Part shown: piece by piece, positions 21,424-31,961 of the stretch
Numbering within the stretch: the stretch's first letter is position 1
How the letters are laid out: each line of letters opens with the position of its first letter
DNA from: Prorocentrum cordatum
Lineage: Eukaryota > Sar > Dinophyceae > Prorocentrales > Prorocentraceae
Length of the DNA stretch: 64,000 nucleotides
Direction: 5' to 3'
NCBI GenBank assembly: GCA_963575745.1
Contig: CAUYUJ010021059.1
Coordinates: 521,584-585,583, forward strand
Notes under the pieces: model-generated
The model's input: the letters and a program-made list of their open reading frames with translations, nothing else
Databases searched by the model: none
Told to the model about the DNA's origin: nothing
Translations under genes and position numbers: made by a program

Positions 21424-21882
21424 GTGGTGGAGTGGATCGAGTTCCTGACAGGCGAGAAGAAGGGCGACAGGGGGTTCGGGGAGTGGCTCAAAAGTGGAGT
21501 ACTTCTGTGCAGGCTGGTCAATGCCGTGAAGCCTGGAACGATCAAGAAGTGTAACACTAGCTCCCTGGCCTTCAAGCAGATGGAAAACATCACGTTCTTC
21601 ACAAATGCGGTCCGCGAGATTGGAGTACCAGAGTCTGCCATGTTTGCCACGCCAGATCTCTTCGAGGAGAAAAATGTTGGATCCGTCGTGAACTGCCTTT
21701 ACACCTTCGGCTGCGTTGTCCAGGTCAATGTTCCCGAGTATGACGGGCCGCCTCTGGGTGTCGCCATGCATGTCGAGAGCAAAGACAAAAAACGCTCGAG
21801 TGGCATCTGCACAGACCAGTCCTCGGGCTTCTCCGCCACCATGGAGACGGCCGGCCACAGCCACGCCTATGCCAACAAGTAG
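21424..21882 (+). CDS. Terminal exon of the CH-domain (transgelin/calponin-like) protein
   Basis: The exon encodes 152 residues and ends at TAG 21880-21882. It begins VVEWIEFLTGEKKG and carries a nearly complete type-3-like calponin homology domain: FGEWLKSGVLLCRLVN, then AVKPGTIKKCNTS, AFKQMENITFF, the VPESAMFATPDLFEEKN segment and VVNCLYTFG. After the domain, YDGPPLGV resembles the short calponin-type motif that follows the CH domain in transgelins. The remaining tail is hydrophilic, Ser/Lys-rich, with no membrane segment. With the exon at 6422 the predicted protein is 181 residues; transgelins are usually about 200. Family role: actin bundling or binding in the cytoplasm. The acceptor is CCACCAG|G. 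I see no frameshift or stop, and codon use is GC-rich at third positions, so the gene looks intact. Confidence 0.93.
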   Translation: MVEWIEFLTGEKKGDRGFGEWLKSGVLLCRLVNAVKPGTIKKCNTSSLAFKQMENITFFTNAVREIGVPESAMFATPDLFEEKNVGSVVNCLYTFGCVVQVNVPEYDGPPLGVAMHVESKDKKRSSGICTDQSSGFSATMETAGHSHAYANK

Positions 21883-22099
21883 CCGAATGGCTGTGACAGG
21901 CTGGCTCCCAGCTTGCATCAATTCCACGAGCGAACCTGGCCCGAAAAACCCAAAGCGGGAGCGGTGCTCTCCGGGTGTTTGAGCCATGCGCCCTCGGATG
22001 AGTCTTGCACTCTCTCAATCGTCCTGTGCCTTTGGGTGCGACTGTCTGCTGAATGCGGGGAATGTGACGGCCAGTAACGTTTGCTCAGCGTGTCGCGCT

Positions 22100-22500
22100 T
22101 CCGGTTCTGGCCAACCACGCTTCAGTTGTGAATGGAATTCGCAAGGCCGAAAAGTGAAGCTCCTCAAACGGCGCCTGCCCGTCGGAGATGCCACTGGCAG
22201 GCTCTCTCTGAAGTCCACGCCGCGGCACCTCCGACGATCAAGTACGCATCCATGAGGGCCTCGCCGCTCAGCTTTGCGAGCGCCGCAACGTCCACCGCAA
22301 GCATCGCAAACACCGTCGGCACCGAAACTAACACGTTGACCAAGTCCTGGTCCCCGAGCGTCAGCACCCCGCCGGCCTTTCCCAGCCTCCCGCCACGCGG
22401 AACGGAGCGACACGTTGTCCGCTTGCAGGGCATAACATAGCTTGTCGCCAGGGCCGCCGCCGCGACACGCTAAGCAAAATCTCCCGTCCGTAGGCTGCCG
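22100..22500 (+). repeat. Dispersed repeat split by an insert; partner at 29405-29600
   Basis: The left part TTCTGGCCAACCACGCTTC and right part ACGCGGAACGGAGCGACACG ... CGACACGCTAAGCAAAATC match 29418-29437 and 29498-29600. About 260 bp lie between them here against about 60 bp there. The insert is open on the minus strand (LVNVLVSVPTVFAMLAVDVA) but no domain is recognised. Confidence 0.6.
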
Positions 22501-22779
22501 TCCCAGAAGATACCTCCCCCAGGAGCTCACTGAGCTGCACCTCGCACCAGCACCCGAGTGCACCGGCCCTGAGCTCGAAGCCTCGCCCCCAGATGCAGCC
22601 AGGGCGCTGAAGCAAGGACCCCTTGGGGCTCAGAACGGGCTCTTGTGCCTGGGCCGCTCCTCACGTAGGCCCGCCGTGACCAGCAGCGCTCCGTCGCTCC
22701 TCGTTCCCCTGGCGTCCTACGAGCTGTGTGTTTACCGTCCGCGGCCCGAGGGCTCCCGACCCCGCCCCCCTGGGTGGGG
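22501..22779. other. No gene recognised
   Basis: Single-copy-looking GC-rich DNA. Confidence 0.4.
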
Positions 22780-23015
22780 GCCTCCTCCTCCTCCTCCCTC
22801 CTCCTCCTCTTCCTCCTCCCTCTATCCTCCTCCTCCCTCTCCCCTCCCTCCCTCCCTCCCTTCCCTCTACCCTCCCTCCCTCCCTCTCCTCCCTCACCCC
22901 TACCTCCCTCCTCCTCCCTCCCTCCCCCCCCCCCTTCCCTCCCTCCTCTTCCTCCTCCCTCCCTTCCTCCCTCACTCCCTCCCTCCCCTCCCCTCCCTCC
23001 CTCCGCCGCCCGCCC
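22780..23015 (+). repeat. Pyrimidine tract (CTCC/CCCT)n
   Basis: About 235 bp of C and T only apart from three TA steps. Confidence 0.95.
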
Positions 23016-23164
23016 CATGTCCCGAGCTTGCCAGGGGGTCCGAGGCGGGCCCCCGAGGGCCGAGCTTCCCTGGAAGAGCGCCAGGGCGGAGAGACAGCAG
23101 CAGGTCGCTGGAGATCCTGGGCTCGGCGCCCTCTCGTGGCAGCACGATGCCTGTGCGTCTCGCC

Positions 23165-23570
23165 CCTCGACGCGTCGCCGTCTCGGGGACCTCTTGGGCC
23201 GTCTCGGGCGCCTCTTGGGCCGTCTTGCGGCCCTCTTGGGCCGTTTTGGGGCCCTCTTGGAGGCCTCTTTGGCCGTCTGGAGGCGATCTCGCGGGTCTCC
23301 TGGGCCGACTTCGAGCGGCGGCAGGCCGAAAGGCGAGAAAGCCAAAAACCTTCAACAACCTGAGGAAAATTAATGATTCTTGCCTCTTGGGGCCCTTCTG
23401 GGAGGCCTCTTGGAGGCCTCTTGGGGCGTCTTGGAGGCCTCTTGGGCCGTCTGGGGGCCATCGTGAGCGTCTTGGAGCGATCGTTCGGCGACTCGGGGCC
23501 CTCTTGGACCTCGGATCCTGTCGGGGCCCTCCTGACCCGTCTTGGGGCCCTCGTGGGCCGAAACAGCCAC
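23165..23570 (+). repeat. GGCCGTCTTGGGCCTC minisatellite, locus 3
   Basis: Degenerate 11-12 bp words. It contains the GGAGCGATCGTTCGGCG segment shared with 14.33 kb and a CAAAAACCTTCAACAACCTG spacer like CAAAAACCTACATAGAATCA at 14256. Confidence 0.75.
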
Positions 23571-23727
23571 GCGCCACCACTTCCCAAAGCCCTGGGGGCA
23601 CGCGGGAAGCCCCAGGAGATTTCGCAAATGGAGGTCCGGGCCCCAAACCATTCTTCAGGACCGAGGACTGAGGCTCAGGGGATTCGGCAAAGGGCCTGTG
23701 GACACGCCCACTCCGTGCCCTGGGGCA

Positions 23728-23995
23728 CGGTGGCGGATATAGAGAGATAGAAATTGACAGAGGGAGAGAAAGAGATATATCTATACATGTATATAGAGAG
23801 AGAGGGAGAGATAAACACATAAAGAAAGAGAGAGAGAGAGAGAAAGGGAGACATCAAAACAACAGGGATACATATATCTATATATATAGAGAGAGAGAGA
23901 GAGAAACAAAAAACGAACCAACAACAATGAAAAACTATCTAGAGAGAGAGAGGGAGAGAGAGAAAGAGAAAGAGAGCGAGGGAGATAATTCGAGA
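23728..23995 (+). repeat. GA-rich and TATATA microsatellites
   Basis: (GA)n runs separated by short TATA/ACATGTATA segments. Confidence 0.9.
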
Positions 23996-24401
23996 GTCAG
24001 GGATAGCGGACTCGGGCTCTCGCCCAAGCGCCTAGAGATGTTTGCTGAATCTGGGGCCACAAATTCGGCTTGGCGAATTCAGTTTGGCCCGCCAAACAGG
24101 ATGGGAGCGGGCCGCGCGCGAGAGAACGAAACAGACCGAGATGCCGCGCAGGCTTTTGGTGCAAGTTCTGCTCCCACCCAGGCACGGCACAGACCTTAGT
24201 GCCCGCCAAGCACGCTGGAAGCGGGTCCCAGTGGAATCTTCTCCTATCCCCATCCAGGCCACCCTGCCAGCTGCTACCCTGCCAGCTACCCTTCTCTACC
24301 CTGCCAGCCTCCACCCCAAAGGCTCAAAACATGCACACAAAGCGTCCATGATCTAGATCAGACATCCACAGTGGAGGAAACAAGACTCACCATACCTTGT
24401 T

Positions 24402-24562
24402 TGTCTTTCCTGTTCTGTGCCCGCTGAACGTGGCGATCGTCGTGTTCTCATGTTCCCCCTTCTCCTTCTCTTTCGTTTGGCTCAGGGCACACATGTGGCC
24501 GCCCATGGACCCCTCCTCTTCCGCCTCGCCATCTCGCCCGTCGGCGCTCTCCTGCTGGTCAC
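24402..24562 (-). CDS. Possible exon, minus strand, unknown protein
   Basis: Read on the minus strand after CCAGCAG|G (about 24562), the frame gives an acidic, hydrophilic segment (ESADGRDGEAEEEGSMGG, then KEKEKGEHENTTIATFSG) ending HRTGKTNK just before GTATGGTGAGTC, a donor-like site. Evidence is only the flanking splice-like sites and composition; no family was recognised. Confidence 0.22.
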
Positions 24563-24776
24563 ATTCCGGACGGCCCCACAGCCCGCAGCGGGCCCCGGGT
24601 GCAACAGAGGCGCCCGGATGCCGCCATCGAGGAAGCATCGAACGCCGCCGGCGATTTAAAGGTGGTCGACTTGAACTATCTGACGTTCCGGGAACGGCCG
24701 ATCTGTCCAGGTTGAAGGATCCCCGTGGTGCCCGAAGCCAACGCCGAAGTCGGCACGACACGAACGTGCCGTGGGA

Positions 24777-26230
24777 GTGAGCCCTCTTCCTGGGGAGGCC
24801 CCCGGTGCGGGCTCCTCCGGGGGGGGGGGCGCATTGGGGGGGGGGCGCTCCTCTCGGGGTGCGCGCTCCTCCGGGGGCCAGGCCCAGGCACGCAGGCCGC
24901 ACAACGCCGCACCGCGCGCGACGATCGGCAAGCTGTGCCCCACAGGCTCGAGCAGGGGACGGGCTACAGAGTGGCTTGCCCCCAAAGGGCTGGCGCGCCG
25001 AATCTGCGGACAATGCGCAGCTCGTAGATCTGCGAACATGATACGGTCCTTTTGTATGCACTCGACGAGACTATCTATTTTGGGGTAAGTCAATTTCGCA
25101 GCTGCTCCCCCACTCGGGAGGCCACTCTTGCCTTTGGGCACCTTTGCGTGTAGCGGAGTCCGTGCCAATCCTACCCAGCCGGGAGCCTGGGCCGCCGCAC
25201 CAGCGTGATCAACTGCACGTCCTGAGCGCCTTGCCCGCCTTCAGTCCCAGAAGAGGGTCTTGGGCGGACCCTCGGCGGGGTCGTGCCTGCCGACTCCCCA
25301 GCGCGCGTGTTGACAACCCCTAGGAGCGCTAGTGAAGGACCAGGTGTTTGTGTGTGTGTTGTGTGTGTGTGCGCGCGCTGGCCGGAGCGTCGATCGCATG
25401 GGGGATGACGTGGTCGGCGTCTCGGCCCGATGTGGGGATGCAGCGGTCGGTGTTTCGGGGGCCGCGTCGATGTCGGCCAGATCGGGGGCCCCCGCTCTCA
25501 TCTCTGCGAACAGCGCCGACGTCAAGAATTTATGCCCGCGCACATGTGTACACATGGGTACGGCATGATGTACGAGACAATCAAAACTCCTCACGAGCGG
25601 CAAGCATGCTTATCCACACCTGTGCCCTCGAGGCCTGGAAGCCGCGATCCAGTGGATACGAGATGCGATGGATGCGCTCCGCGCGGCGCATCCGCGCAAC
25701 GCCGCTCTGTGCACATGGAGTCGCGGCCGATGAGTCCAGACCTCAAGGCAGTGGGTATGGATATGGGGCGCTCCAGAGGGGAGCTTCGCCGTAGAGGGAT
25801 CAAGAAGTTGGCATCTCTTCATCGGCGGAAGGGGTTGCGGAAGACCAGCGGAAGCGGGCGACAGGAAAGTTGCGTCCCAAAGCTTTGGCGCCGAATAGCG
25901 CCAACATAGCATTCAATCACTGGCCTCGTGTGAGGGAGATGCGTTGCGTCCGCGTTGCGCGACGTTGGACGCGCTTTTGGGCGGCGTGGGGGCGATCTGA
26001 GTATTCCGTAGGTTGCTTTCTTAAGCTTGCGTAAAATCGGCAACCTTTTCGCCTACCTGCCTCCCTGCCTGTCGCCCGCCTTCGTTCGGATGCAACTCCT
26101 GAGAGGTGAGATTCAGACTCGGCGATGCTGGGTCGAAGACTGGCCGGGCTAATTCAATCCAGTCTAGCCCGCTTAGTTTGGCTTGATCGCAGGCTTATTC
26201 CGGGCCGAATCTTGGCTCAATGGCGTTCTC
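24777..26230. other. No gene recognised
   Basis: Contains G-runs at 24820-24845 (two long GGGGG blocks), a (GT)n at 25345-25375 and GC-rich frames without domains. Confidence 0.4.
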
Positions 26231-26233
26231 ATC

Positions 26234-26284
26234 GGGTTTAGGTTGCTCTTATCACCGTAACGGTGACAAGAGCAATCTAAGCCC
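26234..26284. repeat. 51-bp near-perfect palindrome
   Basis: Arm 26234-26258 (GGGTTTAGGTTGCTCTTATC, ACCGT) pairs with 26260-26284 (22 of 25 positions) around a single A; the centre ACCGTAACGGT is perfect. Confidence 0.9.
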
Positions 26285-26404
26285 AATCTAAGCCTGAGGA
26301 GGCAACTCCTGGGGTGTCTTCGTCAGAACGGTTCCGACGAAGACCTCCCAGATGTTGCCTCCTCACCCTCGCCCAGGCTGCCGCGCGTGCCGGGGCGCCC
26401 TGCC

Positions 26405-26515
26405 CTCGTATGCGACCCCGCCGCGACCCGCCAACCCGCGGCCCACGCCGCGACCCATCCCGCGGCCCACCCTGCGACCCACCCCCGCGACCCACCCCGC
26501 GCCAAGCCCCGTCCA
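26405..26515 (-). repeat. CCGCGACCCACC minisatellite
   Basis: The inverted equivalent of the GGGTCGCGGGTGG words at 4960-5095 and 5525-5600. Confidence 0.8.
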
Positions 26516-27439
26516 CTCTTATCCACAACTGCGGGGTGCTGCGCATTTGTTCCGTAAGTTGCTTTCTGAAGTTGGCGACCTTCTTTTCCTGCTGCCTCCC
26601 TGCCTGCCGCCATCCCTCGCGATTGTTTTCGCACCTTCAGGCGCGTAATGGTCGCTTCCTGGGCCCCATCCTCCCCCCCCCGGGGTAACGATAAAGATCA
26701 CAGCGCACCCCCGCCCCGACTCTTCCCCCAAGCGTTGCCGCTACAGTTGCCCTGGGCCCCACTCTTATGGAGGAAGAGTCACCCCCGACCCCCACAACCG
26801 GCGTCTGCTAAACAGCATTGGGCGCCCTGCTCGATCCCCTCCCTGGATGCGTTTTACTGAAGGCTTCGCTCGTCGGCGTGCTCATTAGGGGGGTGTTTTT
26901 TTCCGCCCTCTGCCCCCCCCTCTGGCAACGATCATCACCCGAAATTGTAGAACAGGATCATCCGCCCAGGCTGCCGCGCGGCGGCGCCGTGGCTGGCCGC
27001 CGCCGCGGAGCGGCGCGGCCCCGCGACGCCGCGAAGTGCCCCCTGGGCGCCTGCCGGCGGAGGGTGGCGCGGTTCGGCGTCGGGCCGGCCGCGCTCGGCC
27101 GAGCGCGCGGCCCGCAAAGAGAGCGTGCGCGCGCGTGCGTTCAAGCAGCGGCGAAGCGTCCCGGCCTGCGAATGTCCTAAGAGCCTTTCGTGGCTTGCAC
27201 GGAGTCTTCTTAGGACCGTTCTGGCTGCGGCGGTCTTGTTTTCAGGCATCGACTTCACGTTCTCAGAACATTGCTGTCGTGCCCAGAACGTGCTTCTGTT
27301 CTACGAACGTGTCGCTGTAGGAATGCCGGGACGGTCTGCCTCTGCTCAAAAGAGAGCGTGCGCGCGCGTGCGTGCCCAGACCTCCCAAGTCAGACCCCCT
27401 CGAGGCATGCAAAAGTCACGACCGACGGTTCTTGATAGT
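26516..27439. other. No gene recognised
   Basis: Includes GTGCGCGCGTGCGT repeats twice (27123-27142, 27357-27384), each preceded by AGAGAGCGTG-type sequence. No domain. Confidence 0.4.
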
Positions 27440-27570
27440 TTTCCGCCTCCAGGGCCCCTCGCCGGGCCCCATGACCGTCAAGAAACGACTCAGGATGAAC
27501 AGCAGATCCCGGGGAATGGGCCGAGACTTCTGGGGGTCGACGCTACGAACAAATCTTGATGTCGGGGGTC
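27440..27570 (-). repeat. Dispersed ~130-bp repeat, inverted copy
   Basis: CCATGACCGTCAAGAAACGA, CTCAGGATGAA, GGGAATGGGCCGAGAC and TTGATGTCGGGG match the 885-1015 copy in the same orientation. Confidence 0.75.
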
Positions 27571-27860
27571 GGGGTGTCCGGAAACTCAAGACGGCATCTC
27601 GTCGTCGTGGTCGCAATCGCCGCCGCCAGCGTGGCCCTCCTCGACGCCGTCCTCGGCGACCACGGCGACTATTTGCGGTCTTGGGGCCCGAGGGGCCCGT
27701 TGAGTGCTCTTGGCCTCGGGCAAAAATAGCGAACACTCCTGCCACATTCATCGGTCAACGTCTCCCCCTCCCAGTGCTCGGGACTGACGGTGGGTCTGAT
27801 GAGTTGCACTTCGACCGCAGTTTCTTCCGCGCGCGCCACCTTTGAATTTTGGGGAAATCT

Positions 27861-28092
27861 AGGCCTCCTGGATGGGGTCGGAGTACGTTGATGGGTTCGG
27901 AAGATCGCGCCACATCGCCGATGCATCGCCGATGCGGCTCGATGTGGAGCCCGATTTGCTTCACGTCGACGTCGCCGATGCATCGCCGAAGTCGACGATG
28001 CATCGCCGGTGCATCGCCGATGCATCCCCGATGTATCGGCGATGCGGCGCGATCCTCCGACCCCATCTACTCCGACCCCATCTGGGAGGCCT
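27861..28092. mobile_element. 232-bp terminal-inverted-repeat element with GATGCATCG interior
   Basis: The outer ends AGGCCTCC..GATGGGGTCG (27861-27885 and 28068-28092) match at 22 of 25 inverted positions. Just inside, 27891-27919 (TTCGGAAGATCGCGCCACAT) matches 28039-28066 inverted with few differences, so the ends are doubled. The interior is packed with CGATGCATCGCCGATG words. Relatives: 15895-16020 and 18185-18240. No coding capacity. Confidence 0.75.
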
Positions 28093-28139
28093 CTCCAGTC
28101 TACCCAGGCATGAGGTTGTTCTGCTTCTTGTTCAGTGCG

Positions 28140-28245
28140 GGCCCCCCCGGAGTCTCGACCCTTTCCCGGCCGGGGGCTGGCTTCTCGCCCCGAGCCGTTT
28201 TTGGACGGCCCCTGCGAGGGCTTGCAGAGGCAGAAAATTAAGAGA
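28140..28245 (+). repeat. Dispersed ~130-bp repeat, copy
   Basis: GTCTCGACCCTTTCCC, CGCCCCGAGCCGTTTTTGGA, CGGCCCCTGCGAGGGC and CAGAGGCAGAAAATT follow the family order. Confidence 0.75.
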
Positions 28246-28454
28246 AGCCCTGTCTCGATGGTCTCCTGCCCGTTGGATGTCTTGGGAGCAGTCGTGCCAA
28301 TGGGCGGGAAGCGGTCACCGCCCGCCCGCCCGCCGCGAGGAAGTGCTGTGCGGCCGGCACTACGAGCGGCTGCAAAGCTGGCCCGCCGACCGCCACTGCG
28401 GCGGCGGCAGCCCACCGCTGGTCCTCAGTGCTTCCCCCCTCCTGCCGTTGCTGA

Positions 28455-29040
28455 GGAGTGAGAAAACGAGGGGGAGGGGGGGAAAGAGGAGGAAGAGGAG
28501 GAAGAGGAGGAGACGAGAAGGAGGGGGAGGGGGGGATGAGGATGAGAAGGGAAAGAAGGAGGAGGAGGAGGAGGAGGAGGAGGAGGAGACACTGCTTCAC
28601 CGGGTTGTGAAGCTGCTCTACCGGGTGGTGAAGGCGCTGGCGAAGCACAGAGAGCTTCGGGGGTGAAGCACGAGCCTTTTGGGGCTGCAGAAGGAGAAGC
28701 AGGAGGATGGAGAGGAGGAGTACGAGTAGGAGGAGTACGAGTAGGAGGAGGAGGGGGAGGAGGAGGGGGAGGAGGAGGAGGAGGAGCAGTGAGGAGGGAG
28801 TAGGGAGGATGGAGAATGGAGGACAATAGAGATCTGGACAGAGGAGAGAGGATTTTGGCGGGAGGGGGCAGGGGAAGGGAGCTTACGAGAAGTAAGCGGG
28901 AGAGGATGGTGAGGTGGAGGGGGAACTAGAGATGAGATGGAGGAGGATTCCGAGAGGAAGGGCAGGAGACGGAGATGAGAAGAGGACAAAGAAGGATAAA
29001 TAAAGGAGGAGAGCGGAAGAGAGGGGGGGGCAAAATATGG
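28455..29040 (+). repeat. Purine-rich (GGA/GAA) tract
   Basis: Long GGA-rich DNA interrupted by a CCGGGTTGTGAAG / CCGGGTGGTGAAG pair near 28600-28640. Confidence 0.9.
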
Positions 29041-29217
29041 GGACGTTCGTGATGGCGGTGATGATCCTAACGACCATGATGATTAGGATGAGTATGGTGT
29101 TGACCATGCTGGTAATTGCCAATGGGGGTGGTGATTTTGACATCATAACCTAATGATGGTAGCCGCGTTGATGATGGTCATGTTGCGTATGCTATGATTC
29201 ATGGTGATGGAGCTTCT

Positions 29218-29219
29218 AG

Positions 29220-29290
<71 letters not shown>

Positions 29291-29330
29291 GTGGTGATGA
29301 TGATGATGATGATGATGATGATGCTGTTGG
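29218..29330 (+). repeat. (GAT)n microsatellite
   Basis: About 35 near-perfect GAT/ATG triplets. Confidence 0.98.
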
Positions 29331-29404
29331 TGATGGGGGGAGAGGCGGAGTAAACCTGGCCCATGATGCAACAATCACCATAGTCGGGAACTCTTGGATG
29401 GCGC

Positions 29405-29600
29405 GTGGCTCCGCCAGTTCTGGCCCACCACGCTTCGGCGCGACACGCGATCCACGTCCCAGCCCCGAAGCATCACCGCTTCGAGGTTTTACTGACCTCC
29501 CGCGGAGCGGAGCGGAGCGACACGCTATCTCTTTGCAAACCATAGCGTGTCGCTGGGGTCGCAACCTCGACACGTTAAACACAAGTTCCTGACCGTAATT
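29405..29600 (+). repeat. Dispersed repeat, partner of 22.1-22.5 kb
   Basis: See the 22100-22500 entry; this copy also holds GCGGAGCGGAGCGGAGCGAC and CATAGCGTGTCGCTGGGGTC. Confidence 0.65.
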
Positions 29601-29889
29601 CAACAAGACATCCCCCCGTCCCAATTTGCGCAAGCCCTACAAGCGCTTCTTTTCGCTATAATAAGTGTCCCAGTGAAAGACAATCAGAGGCAGCAGCGTG
29701 GAATGGGGATTCCCCGCTGCAATGTCCCGGCGGAAAACCGCGGGTCACGCCCGGAGACCGCGAGGAGGACATCCATTTTTACTCCCATATCGTCCTTGGC
29801 GTCCACCACCTCATCCTCCCCCGTCCTCTGCAACGAGCACCTGCTCGTGCACCTTCTCGGGCGGCGCCACCCTGGCATCCCCCTCCCCC

Positions 29890-30060
29890 TCGTCCTCCTC
29901 CTCCTCCTCCTGACCATCCTGGTCTTCCTCCTCGTCGTCCTGCTGCTCCTCCTCCTCCTCCTCCTAATCATCATCCTCCTCCTCGTCCTGTTGTTGCTCC
30001 TCCTCCTCCCTTACCTCCTCCTCGTCCTACCCCCCCTCTTCCTCCACCTGCTCCTGCGCC
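29890..30060 (+). repeat. (CTC)n pyrimidine tract
   Basis: CTCCTC with interspersed GTCCTG/CATCCT; another CCTCCCTCC tract follows at 30380-30465. Confidence 0.9.
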
Positions 30061-30493
30061 AGATCATGAATAAGACGCGGCAGGCTGCGTGAATAAGACG
30101 GCGCCGATGCACCTACATCCGCGGGCAGCTTGCGCGGGGGTGAACGCGCAATCGATCCCCGCGGCATCGCCGCCCCAACTTCAAACTAGGCGGTGCAGCG
30201 GACCGCTCCTGTCAAAGCCTCGTCTCCCCCTTCGGGGGCGGTTAACCCACCCATCCCGCTAGCAGACCCTGGAGGCCTTGAATAAGGAATCCAGTGTCTG
30301 GAGCCTTGCGAAGGAAAATCCACTTGCGCGGAACGGGGGGGGGGGCAGAAATTGTCCACCCCCAATCATTGTGAGCGCTCTACCCTCCCTCCGTGTCCTT
30401 TCCCTCCCTCCCTGCTTCCTCCTCCTTCCCGCCTCCCTCCCCCCTCCCTCCCACCCTTCCTCCGCCTCAGATCCCCTGGAGGAGGACGGCAGG

Positions 30494-31562
30494 TGAGCGG
30501 TGCGGTTGCGGTTGCGCGCCCGCGGGCGGGTTGATATGCGTCGCCCAGTTGGGGTTGCGGTTGCGCGCCCGCGGGCAGGTTGAAATGCGTCGCCCAGTTG
30601 CCGTTGCGCGCCCGCGGGCGGTTTGAAATGTGTCGCCCAGTTGCGGCTGCGGTGGCGCGCCCGCGGGCGGGTTCAAATGTGTCGCGTAGTTGTGGTTGCG
30701 CACCCGCGGGCGGGCTGACATGTGTCGCCCAGGTGCGGTTGCGGTTGCGCGCCCGCGGGCGGGTTGAAATGTGTCGCCCAGTAGCGGTTGCAGTTGCGCG
30801 CCCGCGGGCGGGTCGAAATGTGTCGCCCAGTTGCGGTTGCGGTTGCGCGCCCGCGAGCGGGTCGAAATGTGTCGCCCAATTGCGGTTGCGGTTGCGCGCC
30901 CGCGGGCGGCTTGAAATGCGTCGCCCAGTTGCGGTTACGGCTGCGCGCCCGCAGGCGGGTCGAAATGTGTCGCGTAGTTGCGTTTGGGTTGCGCGCCCGC
31001 GGGCGGGTTGAAGTGTGTCGCCAGGTCGCGGTTGCCGTGGCCCCCCCCCGCGGGGGGTTTAAAATGTGACCGCCCAGGTTGCTGTTGCGTTTTGCGCGAC
31101 GCGGGCGGGTTGATGAAATGTGTGTCGCCAATTGCAGGTTGCGTGTTGCGCGCACGCGGGCGGGTCGAAATGTGTCGCGCCCAGTTGCGGCTGCGGTTGA
31201 CGCGCCTGCGGGAGGGCTGATGTGAATGTGATCGCCAGTGCGGTTGCGCGCCCGAGGGCGGGTTGAAATGTGTCGCCCAGTTGCGGTTGCGGTTGCGCGC
31301 CCGCGGGCGGGTTTGATTTTGTCGCCCAGTTGCGGTTGCGGTTGCGCGCCCGCGGGCGGCTTGAAATGTGTCGCCCAGTTGCGGTTGTGCGCCCGCGGGC
31401 GGGTTGAAATGTGCCGCCCAGCTGCGCCTGCGGTTGCGCGCCCGCGGGCGGGTTAAAATGTGTCGCCCAGTTGCGGTTGCGGTTGCGCGCCCGCGGACGG
31501 GTCGAAATGTGTCGCCCAGTTGCGGTTGCGCGCCCGCGGGCGGTTTGAAATGTGTTGTGCAA
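30494..31562 (+). repeat. 49-bp minisatellite, about 22 copies
   Basis: The monomer is TTGCGCGCCCGCGGGCGGGT, TGAAATGTGTCGCCCAG, TTGCGGTTGCGG. Copies differ by loss of one TTGCGG unit. The centre CGCCCGCGGGCG is palindromic. Copies around 31050-31220 are the most degenerate. Confidence 0.95.
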
Positions 31563-31961
31563 GGTGCCTTCGTGACGTTCAGTCAGTCAATCAGTCAATC
31601 AGTCAGTCAGTCACCGGCGGGCACGGAATTTCACCCGGCTCCGCCGGGAAACACCCGATGGGCCTGTTTTCTAAGCAAGGGCCCCGGTTTGGAAATGAAA
31701 CGCTTTATATAGAGGTACAAGGGAAGGGACGCGAGAGGTATAATCTTCATGTCCAACGAGGTGTCCAGCAACCGCCCCACACCCGTGTACTTATTGAACA
31801 CGTGTATACTTTCAGCCACTACGGTCGCGAACACCCTACGCGGGAACCCCACTATTCAAAGGGGCCGCCTTCCACCCGCACAATCGTTACATGAATTCAA
31901 ATCTCTGGCCGTTACTTGTTGTGAAGTTTCACTCGCTAACCCTGGTTTGGGAAGTGTTTTT
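31563..31961. other. No gene recognised
   Basis: Starts with (CAGT)n at 31578-31612 (AGTCAGTCAATCAGTC). The remainder shows no coding signal. Confidence 0.5.

Noticed and set aside
22442-23671. 409-codon Pro/Ser-rich frame
   Set aside because: Runs through a pure pyrimidine tract; several frames are open at once.
26200-26225. TTGGCTCAA match to the dinoflagellate spliced leader end
   Set aside because: Only nine bases match, with no further leader sequence; too short to call.
30580-31562. Arg/Cys-rich frames
   Set aside because: Repeated translation of the 49-bp minisatellite.
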